Below, in pieces: positions 17,868-25,615 of a DNA stretch of 51,084 nucleotides (its first letter is position 1; each line of letters begins with the position of its first letter). The notes beneath the pieces were generated by a model that was not told the origin of the DNA, made no database searches, and saw only the letters and a list, made by a program, of their open reading frames with translations. Position numbers and translations under genes: made by a program. The DNA is from an uncultured Bacteroidaceae bacterium. GTDB lineage: Bacteria; Bacteroidota; Bacteroidia; Bacteroidales; Bacteroidaceae. The stretch lies in contig CAJOHO010000026.1 in NCBI GenBank assembly GCA_905234555.1, forward strand, positions 1-51,084. The letters run 5' to 3'.

Positions 17868-18818
17868 TTAGTTGAGTATCAGAACTTTGAGATAATCTTT
17901 TAGGAAGCCGGCATAGCGGTTCTGCGAATCGGAAAGGAGCAGGAGGGTTTGCCTGCCGTCAGCGAGTTTCGGACCCAGACACATCCCTTCGTAGTTGGCA
18001 AATTTCTGCTGGAACAAGTTCATGCGGGTGGTGGTCTTCCAAATCAAACGAGCATCGTCTTTGTCGCACGAAGGAACCAACAACGATGCCGCAGGAACAG
18101 CATAAAGCTTTACCTTACACCACGCACCTATCTTATTCTTAGGGATGTAAGCTTCACGTTCCAGCACCAGCAAAGTGCCGGCTTCGTCCGACAACGCACA
18201 AAGCGCACTCACACCGTGCACGTGCTGTCCGCCTTTCTTCGAAGTAGAAGGCATATCCATTAAGTAGAAGCCCAAGTCCTCAACCTGTAAATCGGTGTTC
18301 AGACCGATGACGCGTACTTGCTGCTTCCCACTCCCCTCCTCCATCGTCCAAAGACGTTGGTGCAACGAGTCGTAGGTCAGCGCTTCCAGTCCTGCGTTGG
18401 CTGCTGCTCCAGGCAAAAGCGTGGACATCATCTGACTGAAGACTTTTCCCTCCAGCGTATATTCCACCAGTCCGTTGTCGGCTTCTCCGCTGATTACGAT
18501 GGTTTGCCGTTCAGGCAGGAAGGCACAACCCTCCGCATCTCGGTTGGGCTGTCCGTCGTGACGGAAACCAAGGTTCTGCACCTGCTGGATTTTTCCCGTC
18601 AGGCTGTCGATGTCAATCTGCCAGACATAGAATCCGTCTTGCGGAGCTTTGTCGTCAACGACGGCATAGAGGTTGTCCTCAATTCGGGTGATTCCGCTGT
18701 AGTTTCCGGCAAGAATATCTCCACCCAGCGCCACAGCTGGATGTTCGTCGACAATGGTCTGCGCGTTGACCGCGAAGGCAATGAAGACGAAGAGTATAGA
18801 GGCAAAAATCCGTTTCAT
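17868..18818 (-). CDS. Exported esterase-like/phytase-like protein
   Basis: 316 residues. A signal peptide (MKRIFASILFVFIAFAVNAQ) precedes a beta-propeller-like body: GNYSGITRIEDNLYAVVDD, RDAEGCAFLPERQTIVISGE, NAGLEALTYDSLHQRLWTME and NYEGMCLGPKLADGRQTLLL. The spacing of these blades, especially EG(C/M) and GLEAL, matches the 'esterase-like activity of phytase' domain family. Biochemical role uncertain. It lies 13 bp upstream of the DUF4861 gene on the same strand, so the two probably form an operon. Confidence 0.8.
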   Translation of the reverse strand: MKRIFASILFVFIAFAVNAQTIVDEHPAVALGGDILAGNYSGITRIEDNLYAVVDDKAPQDGFYVWQIDIDSLTGKIQQVQNLGFRHDGQPNRDAEGCAFLPERQTIVISGEADNGLVEYTLEGKVFSQMMSTLLPGAAANAGLEALTYDSLHQRLWTMEEGSGKQQVRVIGLNTDLQVEDLGFYLMDMPSTSKKGGQHVHGVSALCALSDEAGTLLVLEREAYIPKNKIGAWCKVKLYAVPAASLLVPSCDKDDARLIWKTTTRMNLFQQKFANYEGMCLGPKLADGRQTLLLLSDSQNRYAGFLKDYLKVLILN

Positions 18819-18925
18819 ACTGCAAAGAAACTAAAAATCTCTGAGAAAATCATGTTTTTCCGCCATTTTTTTCTTAACTTCGCACCAAATATCCGAAATT
18901 CATACCTTATAATTCATAAAAACCC

Positions 18926-20257
18926 TTGATTGACTCCAGTATTTTGCAGGACAAGAAGGCAGCCTATTTCACGTTGGGATGCAAGCTGAACTTCGCCGAA
19001 ACTTCCACCATAGGGCAGCAACTCAAACAATTCGGAGTGCGCACAGCCCGAAAGGGAGAAGTGGCGGATATCTGTGTGGTGAACACTTGTTCTGTGACCG
19101 AAGTGGCAGATCACAAATGTCGCCAGGCCATTCATAAGATGGTGAAAGCCCATCCTGGCGCCTTCGTTGTGGTGACAGGTTGCTACGCACAACTTCAGCC
19201 GCAACTCCTTGCCGACATTCCTGGCGTTGACCTCGTCTTGGGCAGCGAACAGAAGCAGCAGGTCGTTCCCCGCATTATGGAAAAGATGCAGGGCAAGAAG
19301 TTTCCACAGTCACCCCCTCTTTCGGAGGGGGATGGGGGGAGGCTTTTCTTCCCCTCCTGTTCGCACGGCGACCGCACCCGCTACTTCCTGAAAGTGCAGG
19401 ATGGCTGCAATTACTTCTGCACCTACTGCACCATTCCGATGGCTCGAGGACGAAGCCGGAACGGCAGCATCGAGTCGATGGTGGCGCAAGCACGAGGAGT
19501 GGCGGCAGAAGGAGGGAAGGAGATTGTCATTACGGGTGTGAACATCGGCGATTTCGGACGAACCACCAAAGAGACGTTCTTCGACTTGGTGAAAGCGTTG
19601 GACGCTGTGGAAGGAATTGAGCGTTACCGTATTTCCTCCATCGAACCGAACCTCCTGACAGACGACATCATAGACTTTGTGGCACAGTCTCGGCGCTTCA
19701 TGCCTCATTTCCACATTCCCCTGCAAAGCGGCTGCGACGAAGTGCTGAAACTTATGCATCGCCGTTACGACACAGCCCTCTTTGCGCACAAGATCCTACG
19801 CATCAAACAACTCATTCCCGATGCGTTCATCGGTGTAGATGTGATTGTGGGCACACGAGGCGAAACGCCCGAATTCTTCGAACAGGCTTACAACTTCATC
19901 GACAGCCTGCCTGTGTCGCAACTCCACGTATTCAGTTACAGCGAACGACCAGGAACGAAGGCGTTGGAGATTCCCTACGTGAACAGTCCGGAGGTAAAGC
20001 ACGAACGGAGTCAGCGGCTGTTGGAACTCTCCGAACGCAAGACCCACGATTTCTATGCTTCCTTTGTGGGGAGCGAACGTCCCGTCCTCATGGAACATGC
20101 GCCGGCCTCGCGTCCTATGCACGGATTCACAGACAACTACATCCGCGTGGAACTCCCCAACCATCCGCTTCTCGACAACACCATCCAGCGAGTTCGTCTG
20201 GGCAGTTTCAACACGAAAGGCGATGCGCTGGTGGGAGAACTCATCACAGAACCCTAA
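18926..20257 (+). CDS. mtaB: tRNA t6A37 methylthiotransferase (MtaB)
   Basis: 443 residues, begun at a TTG (18926-18928) because alignment with the family favours MIDSSILQDKKAAYFTLGCK as the N-terminus and no ATG is near. Converts t6A37 of certain tRNAs to ms2t6A. Three domains are visible: UPF0004 with cysteines in GCKLNFAE, NTCSVT and GCYAQ; radical SAM with CNYFCTYC (near 157); TRAM at the C-terminus (VGSERPVLMEH onward). Residues about 129-140 (SPPLSEGDGGRL) are encoded by a family A repeat, an in-frame insertion in the linker between the first two domains. All seven key cysteines remain. Confidence 0.94.
   Translation: MIDSSILQDKKAAYFTLGCKLNFAETSTIGQQLKQFGVRTARKGEVADICVVNTCSVTEVADHKCRQAIHKMVKAHPGAFVVVTGCYAQLQPQLLADIPGVDLVLGSEQKQQVVPRIMEKMQGKKFPQSPPLSEGDGGRLFFPSCSHGDRTRYFLKVQDGCNYFCTYCTIPMARGRSRNGSIESMVAQARGVAAEGGKEIVITGVNIGDFGRTTKETFFDLVKALDAVEGIERYRISSIEPNLLTDDIIDFVAQSRRFMPHFHIPLQSGCDEVLKLMHRRYDTALFAHKILRIKQLIPDAFIGVDVIVGTRGETPEFFEQAYNFIDSLPVSQLHVFSYSERPGTKALEIPYVNSPEVKHERSQRLLELSERKTHDFYASFVGSERPVLMEHAPASRPMHGFTDNYIRVELPNHPLLDNTIQRVRLGSFNTKGDALVGELITEP
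19310..19343 (-). repeat. Family A repeat inside mtaB
   Basis: On the minus strand reads GCCTCCCCCC, AT, CCCCCTCCGAAAGAGGGGG, TGA. It is in frame and encodes SPPLSEGDGGRL between the UPF0004 and radical SAM domains. Confidence 0.9.
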
Positions 20258-20262
20258 ATTCG

Positions 20263-20336
20263 AGCAAACAGAAAGATAAATATCTGCTAACAGACAGATA
20301 AATTCGAGCAAACAGACAGAAAAATTCATGCAAACA
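20263..20336 (+). repeat. 22-bp-phased octamer array (4 units) before the glycosyltransferase gene
   Basis: AGCAAACA at 20263, TGCTAACA at 20285, AGCAAACA at 20307, TGCAAACA at 20329; each step 22 bp. Flanking bases are partly conserved (ACAGA). The array fills the whole gap between mtaB and the next start codon. Confidence 0.85.
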
Positions 20337-20341
20337 GAAAG

Positions 20342-21430
20342 ATGAAACTTGCAATCGTCATACTGAACTGGAACGGAGCCGACATGATGCGCAAATACCT
20401 CCCGTCCGTCATTCGCAATTCGAAGATGGAAGGTGTGGAAGTCATCGTTGCCGATAACGCCTCAACGGACGACTCATTGAAGATGTTAGCTCAGGAGTTT
20501 CCAGATGTCCCTACCGTCGTGCTGGATCAGAACTATGGTTTTGCCGGCGGCTATAACAAAGCTTTGCAACAGATCGAAGCCGACTATTTCCTGCTGCTCA
20601 ACTCCGATGTGGAGATTCGGCAGGAACGATGGGTGGAGCCAATGCTGGCGTATATGGATACTAACCCCGATGTAGCTGCCTGCCAACCCAAACTCCTGAA
20701 ACTCTTCGATTCGTCTGAAGAAACTGTTCCCTCCTCATCCGGAGGTTCTTACTCCCCCTCTTTCGGAGGGGGCAGGGGGGAGGCTTTCGAATACGCAGGC
20801 GCAGCCGGCGGATTCTTAGACCGTTACGGCTATCCGTTCTGTCGCGGACGCGTTTTCGACACCATCGAGGAGGACCGCCACCAGTACGACGAACTGTGCG
20901 ACCTTCATTGGGCAACGGGTGCGGCTTTGATGGTGCGGGCAACAGACTTCTGGGCGGTTGGCGGACTGGACGAGCATTTCTTCGCCCACATGGAAGAGAT
21001 CGATATCTGCTGGCGCCTCCGTCTTCGCGGAAAAAGGATCGTCTGCATCAGCCAGAGCGAAGCCTATCATCTTGGCGGAGCCACACTCCATCAGGGTAAT
21101 CCACGCAAGACCTTTCTCAATTTCCGCAACAACCTGCTGATGCTCTTTAAGAACCTGCCTGAGAAGGACCTGAAACGGATCATGCGTCGGCGAAGTCTGC
21201 TCGACTGGGTGGCAGCCTTGCAGTTCCTCGTGAAGCTGGACCGCCAGAATTTCCTCGCCATCCGAAAGGCGAAACGGGAGTTCAAGAAGCTCAAACCTGT
21301 GTTTGCCAAAAAACGACAGGAAGTTCAGCAGAACCGCGTCAGCACCACAGATTCCGACCGCTGCGACTTCTCCCTCCTGTGGCAGTATTTCTTCCGCCGC
21401 CACAAGCGTTTCTCGCAACTGCCCCTATAA
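20342..21430 (+). CDS. Family 2 glycosyltransferase
   Basis: 362 residues. GT-A fold with the N-terminal AIVILNWNGADMMRKYLPSV, VIVADNASTDDS (nucleotide site) and FLLLNSDVEIRQ (metal-binding region), then GAALMVRATDFWAVGGLDE and HMEEIDICWRLRLRG. Such rhamnosyltransferase-like enzymes build envelope polysaccharides in the cytoplasm; donor and acceptor unknown. Residues about 137-148 (YSPSFGGGRGEA) come from a family A repeat inserted in frame, and the preceding ETVPSSSGGS also looks like added sequence, right before the conserved FEYAGAAGGFLDRYGYPF. The start follows directly after the 22-bp octamer array. Confidence 0.9.
   Translation: MKLAIVILNWNGADMMRKYLPSVIRNSKMEGVEVIVADNASTDDSLKMLAQEFPDVPTVVLDQNYGFAGGYNKALQQIEADYFLLLNSDVEIRQERWVEPMLAYMDTNPDVAACQPKLLKLFDSSEETVPSSSGGSYSPSFGGGRGEAFEYAGAAGGFLDRYGYPFCRGRVFDTIEEDRHQYDELCDLHWATGAALMVRATDFWAVGGLDEHFFAHMEEIDICWRLRLRGKRIVCISQSEAYHLGGATLHQGNPRKTFLNFRNNLLMLFKNLPEKDLKRIMRRRSLLDWVAALQFLVKLDRQNFLAIRKAKREFKKLKPVFAKKRQEVQQNRVSTTDSDRCDFSLLWQYFFRRHKRFSQLPL
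20751..20784 (-). repeat. Family A repeat inside glycosyltransferase gene
   Basis: Minus strand GCCTCCCCCC, TG, CCCCCTCCGAAAGAGGGGG. Read in a different frame from the copy in mtaB (here YSPSFGGGRGEA), again without a stop. Confidence 0.9.
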
Positions 21431-21856
21431 ATCCGCGCCCACCTGTGGTTCGTGGTTTTCCCACGAACACCCATTCGTTCTTTCCTCATGCCTTCCCTCT
21501 ACGTACATATTCCTTTTTGTCAGTCGCGATGCATCTATTGCGACTTCTTCTCCACAACGGCGTTGCCCATGCGTGAACGCTATGTGGCGGCTTTGTGCAA
21601 GGAAATGGAGGAAAGGGCAAAGAGTGCAGACCTCAGTCAGCCCATCCCTTCGGTTTATATGGGTGGCGGAACCCCTTCGCAGCTGACCTTTCCCCAGCTG
21701 CATCAACTTTTCGATGCGGTTCGCCAACTCTTTCCTTTGGCAGAAGATGCGGAGGTGACGATGGAACTCAATCCTGACGATGTAACCCCAGACTTTGTCG
21801 CCCAGCTGCGAAGTCTGCCTGTCAACCGACTCAGTCTCGGCATCCAGACCTTCAAC

Positions 21857-22003
21857 GACAACGTTCTGACTTTTTGCTGCCTCTACTGCCGCCTTGCAGC
21901 GATCAATTTCCTGCCTCATGCCCGTACCGATTATTTTTTTATTAGCAATGAGTGGCTCAATTAATTTAATGTAGGTGTCATAACCGACTACGACTTCCGC
22001 CGC
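21857..22003 (-). pseudogene. Inverted fragment of a cobJ-like precorrin-3B methyltransferase gene
   Basis: On the minus strand this stretch reads AAEVVVGYDTYIKLIEPLIA, then NKKIIGTGMRQEIDRCKAAV and EAAKSQNVVV, which closely resembles the N-terminal part of CobJ/CbiH (VVGYxTYIKL, then TGMxxEVxRCxxAxExA), an SAM-dependent methyltransferase of cobalamin synthesis. About 49 residues are present, no start or remainder. Both ends abut hemW sequence; at the left junction hemW and the fragment share about 12 bases (around GACAACGTTCTG), consistent with microhomology-mediated rearrangement or misassembly. The short segment just right of it (METYYLYTRPIEEAM) matches neither gene that I can tell. Confidence 0.75.
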
Positions 22004-22657
22004 CCCATGGAGACGTACTACCTCTACACCCGTCCCATCGAGGAGGCGATGTACGAGGAAGGAACGCAGCTCACACGCCTTCGCGATACCAAGCAAATCG
22101 AGGAGGTCGATGAGGAATGTTCGCGCCAGATGTACGAATACCTGATGGACAAACTTCACAAAAAAGGCTTTGAACATTATGAGATTTCCAATTTCTGCCG
22201 ACCTGGTTTTCACTCCCGACATAACTCCGGCTATTGGGACGGAACGCACTATCTGGGTTTCGGAGCCGCAGCCCATTCCTACGATGGGAAAACCCGCTGT
22301 TGGAACCCCTCAGACCTCCCTATATATATAATAGGTATAGAGAAAGGGCATTTTAACCCAGAAAATGGAACGCCTCTGAACCAAGAAACAGAAACTCTTT
22401 CCCCCTCCCAGTTGTACGACGAACGCATCATGACGGGTTTGCGAACTGCACGAGGCGTCGATCTTCAGCGTCTGAAAGCCGATTTTGGGCAGAAATACTA
22501 CGATTACTGCCTCCGAATGGCAGAAAAACACCTCAAATCCGGCCTTTTAAGCATAAAGAAAGACTGTGCCTCGCACTTTTCCCTCGAGGATACAGCTCCC
22601 CAAAACATCAATAATACCCAGTTTTCGGGTAAACAGTTCCTTTCTCCATCCAGCTTT

Positions 22658-22694
22658 ACACTCCCCTCACTCACGGGAGGGGCTGGGGGTGGGT
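22658..22694 (-). repeat. Family B repeat inside the hemW remnant
   Basis: Minus strand ACCCACCCCCAGCCCCTCCC, then GTGAGTGAGGGGAGTGT. Encodes TLPSLTGGAGGGS in the region where HemW normally has a short linker. Confidence 0.85.
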
Positions 22695-22950
22695 CTTCAT
22701 TTCTCTGTCTTACCCGCTCAGGACTATTTGTAAGCGACGATGTGATGTCCGACCTTATGTACCTCTGATTTTTTGGTCCATTTTTCAAAAGTTCTTGTGT
22801 TCGTTAACAGCACGAAAAAGTGGAAAAACATGTAGTCAAAATGTACGCTCGATTGTTCCTTAACGCAAAAGTTACAGCAAATTCGATAAAAATTTGTTAA
22901 AAACGAGAAAATAATTGCCTTTTAGAGAACAACGTATATGAAAAAAGTCG

Positions 22951-22958
22951 TAACTTTG
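22951..22958 (+). promoter_or_regulatory. Probable -7 element of the small lipoprotein gene
   Basis: TAACTTTG, 50 bp before the start codon at 23009. No TTTG -33 element stands at the normal distance. Confidence 0.5.
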
Positions 22959-23008
22959 CAGCGTTTTAATAAAGCAACTTATTGTTTAACTTAAAAAAGA
23001 ACAAAAAA

Positions 23009-23251
23009 ATGAAAAAGGTATTTTTGATGATTGCTGCTGTTGCAGCTCTGACTATCACTTCTTGTGGTAAGGGTGGCGCTAAGGATGCTGCTGATTCTGA
23101 CTCTGTAAAGGCTGAGACTGAAGTAGTTGAGGAAGTTGCAAAAGAGGTTGAGGAAGTTGCTGAGGACGCTGAAGCTGCTGCTGAAGAGGCTGCTCCTGAA
23201 GCTGCTGAGGCTGCTGAGGAAGTTGCTGAAGAGGCTGCTCCTGAAGCTTAA
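23009..23251 (+). CDS. Small Ala/Glu-rich lipoprotein
   Basis: 80 residues from the ATG at 23009; nine upstream codons are omitted because this start opens a clean lipoprotein signal (MKKVFLMIAAVAALTITSCG, lipobox Cys 19). The mature part is almost only Ala, Glu, Val and Pro, with an imperfect repeat: EEVAEDAEAAAEEAAPEA, then EEVAEEAAPEA. It is expected to be an extended or helical acidic chain anchored in a membrane. It has its own promoter and terminator, and its codons are unusually uniform (GCT, GAG/GAA), hinting at strong expression. Function unknown. Confidence 0.85.
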   Translation: MKKVFLMIAAVAALTITSCGKGGAKDAADSDSVKAETEVVEEVAKEVEEVAEDAEAAAEEAAPEAAEAAEEVAEEAAPEA

Positions 23252-23298
23252 TCAACAAGCAAGTCATCAATTGGGCATTAGCCCTTTGAGAGAATTGG

Positions 23299-23332
23299 AA
23301 CCTGCGGGACGAGAGTCCAAGCAGGTTTTTTC
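23299..23332 (+). terminator. Terminator of the small lipoprotein gene
   Basis: AACCTGC pairs with GCAGGTT, extended by GGAC/GTCC around a GAGA loop, followed by six T. Lies 48 bp past the stop. Confidence 0.85.
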
Positions 23333-23424
23333 GTTTCTACACCTTTGTTGTTTCATTTCTGGAATTTTGATTGATTGTATCAGGAAAACTGTTTTACTTT
23401 TTCTAAGACAACGAAATAATCCTA

Positions 23425-23465
23425 TTAAAAGAGAAGTTGGGCGATTCGCTCAACTTCTCTTTTAA
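23425..23465 (+). terminator. Second, perfect hairpin downstream
   Basis: TTAAAAGAGAAGTTG pairs exactly with CAACTTCTCTTTTAA (15 bp), with a small inner hairpin GCGA/TCGC. Follows the first terminator by about 90 bases in which no ORF is seen; either a tandem terminator or the 3' end of a short untranslated RNA. Confidence 0.7.
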
Positions 23466-23474
23466 TTTCCTCAC

Positions 23475-23746
23475 ACTTAACATCTTACGCTATCCGTGTT
23501 AACACAAAATTCAGTTCGTGTTAACTCTAACGAAAATTCCAAGTACTTGGAAATATTTTTCTAAGTACTTAGAAATTTTTTTTCAAGTACTTGGAAATTT
23601 TTTTCTAAGTACTTGGAAATTTTCTTTTAAGTACTTGAAAATTTCATTTGAGCAAACACTCCGCAAATTTTGTGTTCGCACAAAGAGGCGCTGGAGCGAA
23701 CACAACGAGGCGTTGGGGTTCAAACATCAAATCATTTGAGTTTAGA
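23475..23746. repeat. 22-bp-phased octamer array 2 (13 units)
   Basis: Octamers start every 22 bp from 23475: ACTTAACA, TGTTAACA, TGTTAACT, five AAGTACTT (23541, 23563, 23585, 23607, 23629), AGCAAACA, TGTTCGCA, AGCGAACA, GGTTCAAA, AGTTTAGA (last two weak). Within the AAGTACTT block the flanks are also palindromic in part (TCCAAGTACTTGGAA, TCTAAGTACTTAGAA). This array is the main content of the 790-bp gap between the lipoprotein and rhaB genes; no credible gene is present. Confidence 0.88.
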
Positions 23747-23896
23747 CGTCGAAGCGTTGGAGATAATTGATGAAGAATGGGGGGCGAAGTGTTTTTTGGG
23801 GTTCGCTTCTTCGGGCTTTTTGCTTGTTCTAATCTTTTATAAAGTAAAAAAGAACAAAAAAACGGGAGAGAGTGCCCGATTGTCAAGAAAAAAGCG

Positions 23897-23904
23897 TATA
23901 TTTG
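23897..23904 (+). promoter_or_regulatory. Probable -7 element of the rhamnose operon
   Basis: TATATTTG matches TAnnTTTG. Transcription would start near 23911, so the CGTAC array that follows would lie entirely in the rhaB leader. No good -33 element, as expected for an activator-dependent promoter. Confidence 0.5.
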
Positions 23905-23912
23905 CAGAAATT

Positions 23913-24029
23913 CGTACTAACATAAAAGTAAAAACGTACTAACATTAAAAAATCATCGTACTTATCTGCTAAATAATCGTACCTACTTGCAAGGATAGTC
24001 GTACCTATTTGCAGAGATCATCGTACTAA
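23913..24029 (+). repeat. 22-bp-phased CGTAC array in the rhaB leader (6 units)
   Basis: CGTACTAA at 23913, 23935 and 24022, CGTACTTA at 23957, CGTACCTA at 23978 and 24000. Steps are 22, 22, 21, 22, 22 bp. All units have the same orientation. The array ends 15 bp before the rhaB start codon. Confidence 0.88.
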
Positions 24030-24044
24030 CTAACTTGTGGACGC

Positions 24045-25541
24045 ATGAAGAAAACTAACTTTTTTTGTGTTGACCTGGGTGCTACCAGCGGAAGGACTAT
24101 TCTGGGGAGCATCGTGGACGGGAAGTTGGAGCAAAGGGAACTGACCCGCTTTCCGAACAACATCATCCAGACGGGCGGACATTTCTTCTGGGATATTTTT
24201 GCACTCTACAACGAAGTGATCCGCGGACTCAAAGTGGTTGCCGAGGAAGGCATCGAGATTGCTTCGATTGGCATCGACACTTGGGGCTGCGACTTTGTGA
24301 TGACGGGTAAGGACGGAGGAATCCTGCGTCAGCCTTACTGTTATCGCGATCCGCACACAGAGGGAGCGATGGAGGAGTACTTCAAGCTGGTGCCGAAAGC
24401 TCAGGTTTATGAGAAGACGGGCATTCAGTTCATGCCGTTCAACTCGCTTTTCCAACTCGCCACCCTTCGTCGTCATCACGACTCCGCTTTGGAGGCAGCC
24501 GACAAGATTCTCTTTATTCCTGATGCGCTGACGTACATGCTGACGGGTGAGGCTGTGTGCGAATATACGGTCCTCTCTACCAGTCAGATGCTGGATCCTC
24601 GTACCAAACGGATTGACAGCGAACTCATCGAGGCGATTGGTCTGAAGGAGGAGAACTTCGGACGTTATGTGCAGCCAGGCGAAGTGATTGGTCGGCTCAG
24701 CCAGGAAGTTCAGCAGCAGACCGGACTGGGTGCTGTGCCTGTGGTGGCGGTTGCCGGTCACGACACAGGAAGTGCTGTGGCTGCCGTTCCTGCAGAGAAT
24801 GAGCGCTTTGCCTATCTGAGTTGCGGAACGTGGTCGCTACTGGGCATCGAAACCCAAGACGCCATTATCAACGAACAGAGTTTTCAGTATAACTTCACCA
24901 ACGAAGGCGGTATCGAAGGTACGACTCGCTTCCTCAAAAATATCTGCGGAATGTGGTTGCTGGAACGGGCGAGAAAGGGCCTCCCCCCAACCCCCTCCGA
25001 AAGAGGGGGTGACTGGTATTGGCCCCAAGACGTGAACCAGATTAATCGGGAGGCGATGGAGGCAGAGGCGTTCCAGTCGTTTATCAATCCTGACGATCCT
25101 CGTTTTGCGAACCCCAAGTCGATGGTGGAGGCGATACGGAGTTATTGCCAGGAAACAGGACAGCATGTGCCGGCGAACTATCGTGAAGTGGCTCGTTGCA
25201 TCTTCGAAAGTCTGGCGCTTCGCTACCGTCAGGTGCTGGGTTATCTGAAAGAACTGGCTCCCTTCGCCATTGAGAAACTTCATGTGATTGGTGGCGGAAC
25301 TTACAACCAATACCTCATGCAGATGACAGCGAACAGCATCGGACTGCCGGTTGTGACGGGACCTGTGGAAGGTACAGCCATCGGAAATATGATGCTTCAG
25401 GCAAAAGCTGCGGGGCTGGTGGACGATATGTTTGCGATGCGTCGCATCATTGCCAACAGCATCGAACTGAAAACTTATCTGCCCCAAGAAACTGAAGCTT
25501 GGGAGAAAGCTTACGAGAGGTTTTTAATGCATAATTCATAA
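24045..25541 (+). CDS. rhaB: L-rhamnulokinase
   Basis: 498 residues. FGGY kinase that phosphorylates L-rhamnulose at O1. N-terminal ATPase motif VDLGATSGRTILG (residues 8-20), SIGIDTWGCDFV (near 80), HDTGSAVAAVPA (near 240) and the C-terminal VIGGGTYNQYLMQMTAN support the rhamnulokinase branch. Residues about 312-323 (GLPPTPSERGGD) are encoded by a family A repeat inserted after WLLERARK, a surface region of the family; the frame continues unbroken. First gene of the rhamnose operon. The leader carries the CGTAC octamer array. Confidence 0.95.
   Translation: MKKTNFFCVDLGATSGRTILGSIVDGKLEQRELTRFPNNIIQTGGHFFWDIFALYNEVIRGLKVVAEEGIEIASIGIDTWGCDFVMTGKDGGILRQPYCYRDPHTEGAMEEYFKLVPKAQVYEKTGIQFMPFNSLFQLATLRRHHDSALEAADKILFIPDALTYMLTGEAVCEYTVLSTSQMLDPRTKRIDSELIEAIGLKEENFGRYVQPGEVIGRLSQEVQQQTGLGAVPVVAVAGHDTGSAVAAVPAENERFAYLSCGTWSLLGIETQDAIINEQSFQYNFTNEGGIEGTTRFLKNICGMWLLERARKGLPPTPSERGGDWYWPQDVNQINREAMEAEAFQSFINPDDPRFANPKSMVEAIRSYCQETGQHVPANYREVARCIFESLALRYRQVLGYLKELAPFAIEKLHVIGGGTYNQYLMQMTANSIGLPVVTGPVEGTAIGNMMLQAKAAGLVDDMFAMRRIIANSIELKTYLPQETEAWEKAYERFLMHNS
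24979..25012 (+). repeat. Family A repeat inside rhaB
   Basis: GCCTCCCCCC, AA, CCCCCTCCGAAAGAGGGGG, TGA. Opposite orientation to the copies in mtaB and the glycosyltransferase gene. Encodes GLPPTPSERGGD in frame. Confidence 0.9.
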
Positions 25542-25615
25542 TGCATAATGCATAATTGAAATTTTTTAATTCATCATTCTAATTGATTATTCATCATTAA
25601 CAACACATATTTCTT

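Larger units (their letters stand above)
21488..22768 (+). pseudogene. hemW: Broken hemW (radical SAM, heme chaperone-like)
   Basis: The 5' part (from ATG 21488) encodes MPSLYVHIPFCQSRCIYCDF with the CxxxCxxC cluster site, YMGGGTPSQL and LSLGIQTFNDNVL, exactly like HemW. After about 125 codons the homology stops, and the frame ends at 21964. The 3' part (22007-22768) resumes with YEEGTQLTRL, FEHYEISNFCRPG, YLGFGAAAHSY and a C-terminal LFVSDDVMSDLMYL. The missing middle (about 70-80 residues expected) is replaced by an inverted stretch that reads as a CobJ fragment. The 3' part also contains an expanded segment with a family B repeat. HemW-type proteins are linked to heme insertion; this copy is very unlikely to work. 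Confidence 0.88.

Noticed and set aside
21425..22276. 283-codon minus-strand gene
   Set aside because: Only the cobJ-like central part is meaningful; the ends are antisense to hemW.
23475..24029. CRISPR array
   Set aside because: Constant part is only about 8 bp, it varies between units, spacers are about 14 bp and AT-rich, and no cas genes are present.
25525..25560. ATGCATAA-like short repeats between rhaB and rhaA
   Set aside because: Low-complexity AT repeat with irregular 9-15-bp steps; it does not follow the 22-bp rule.
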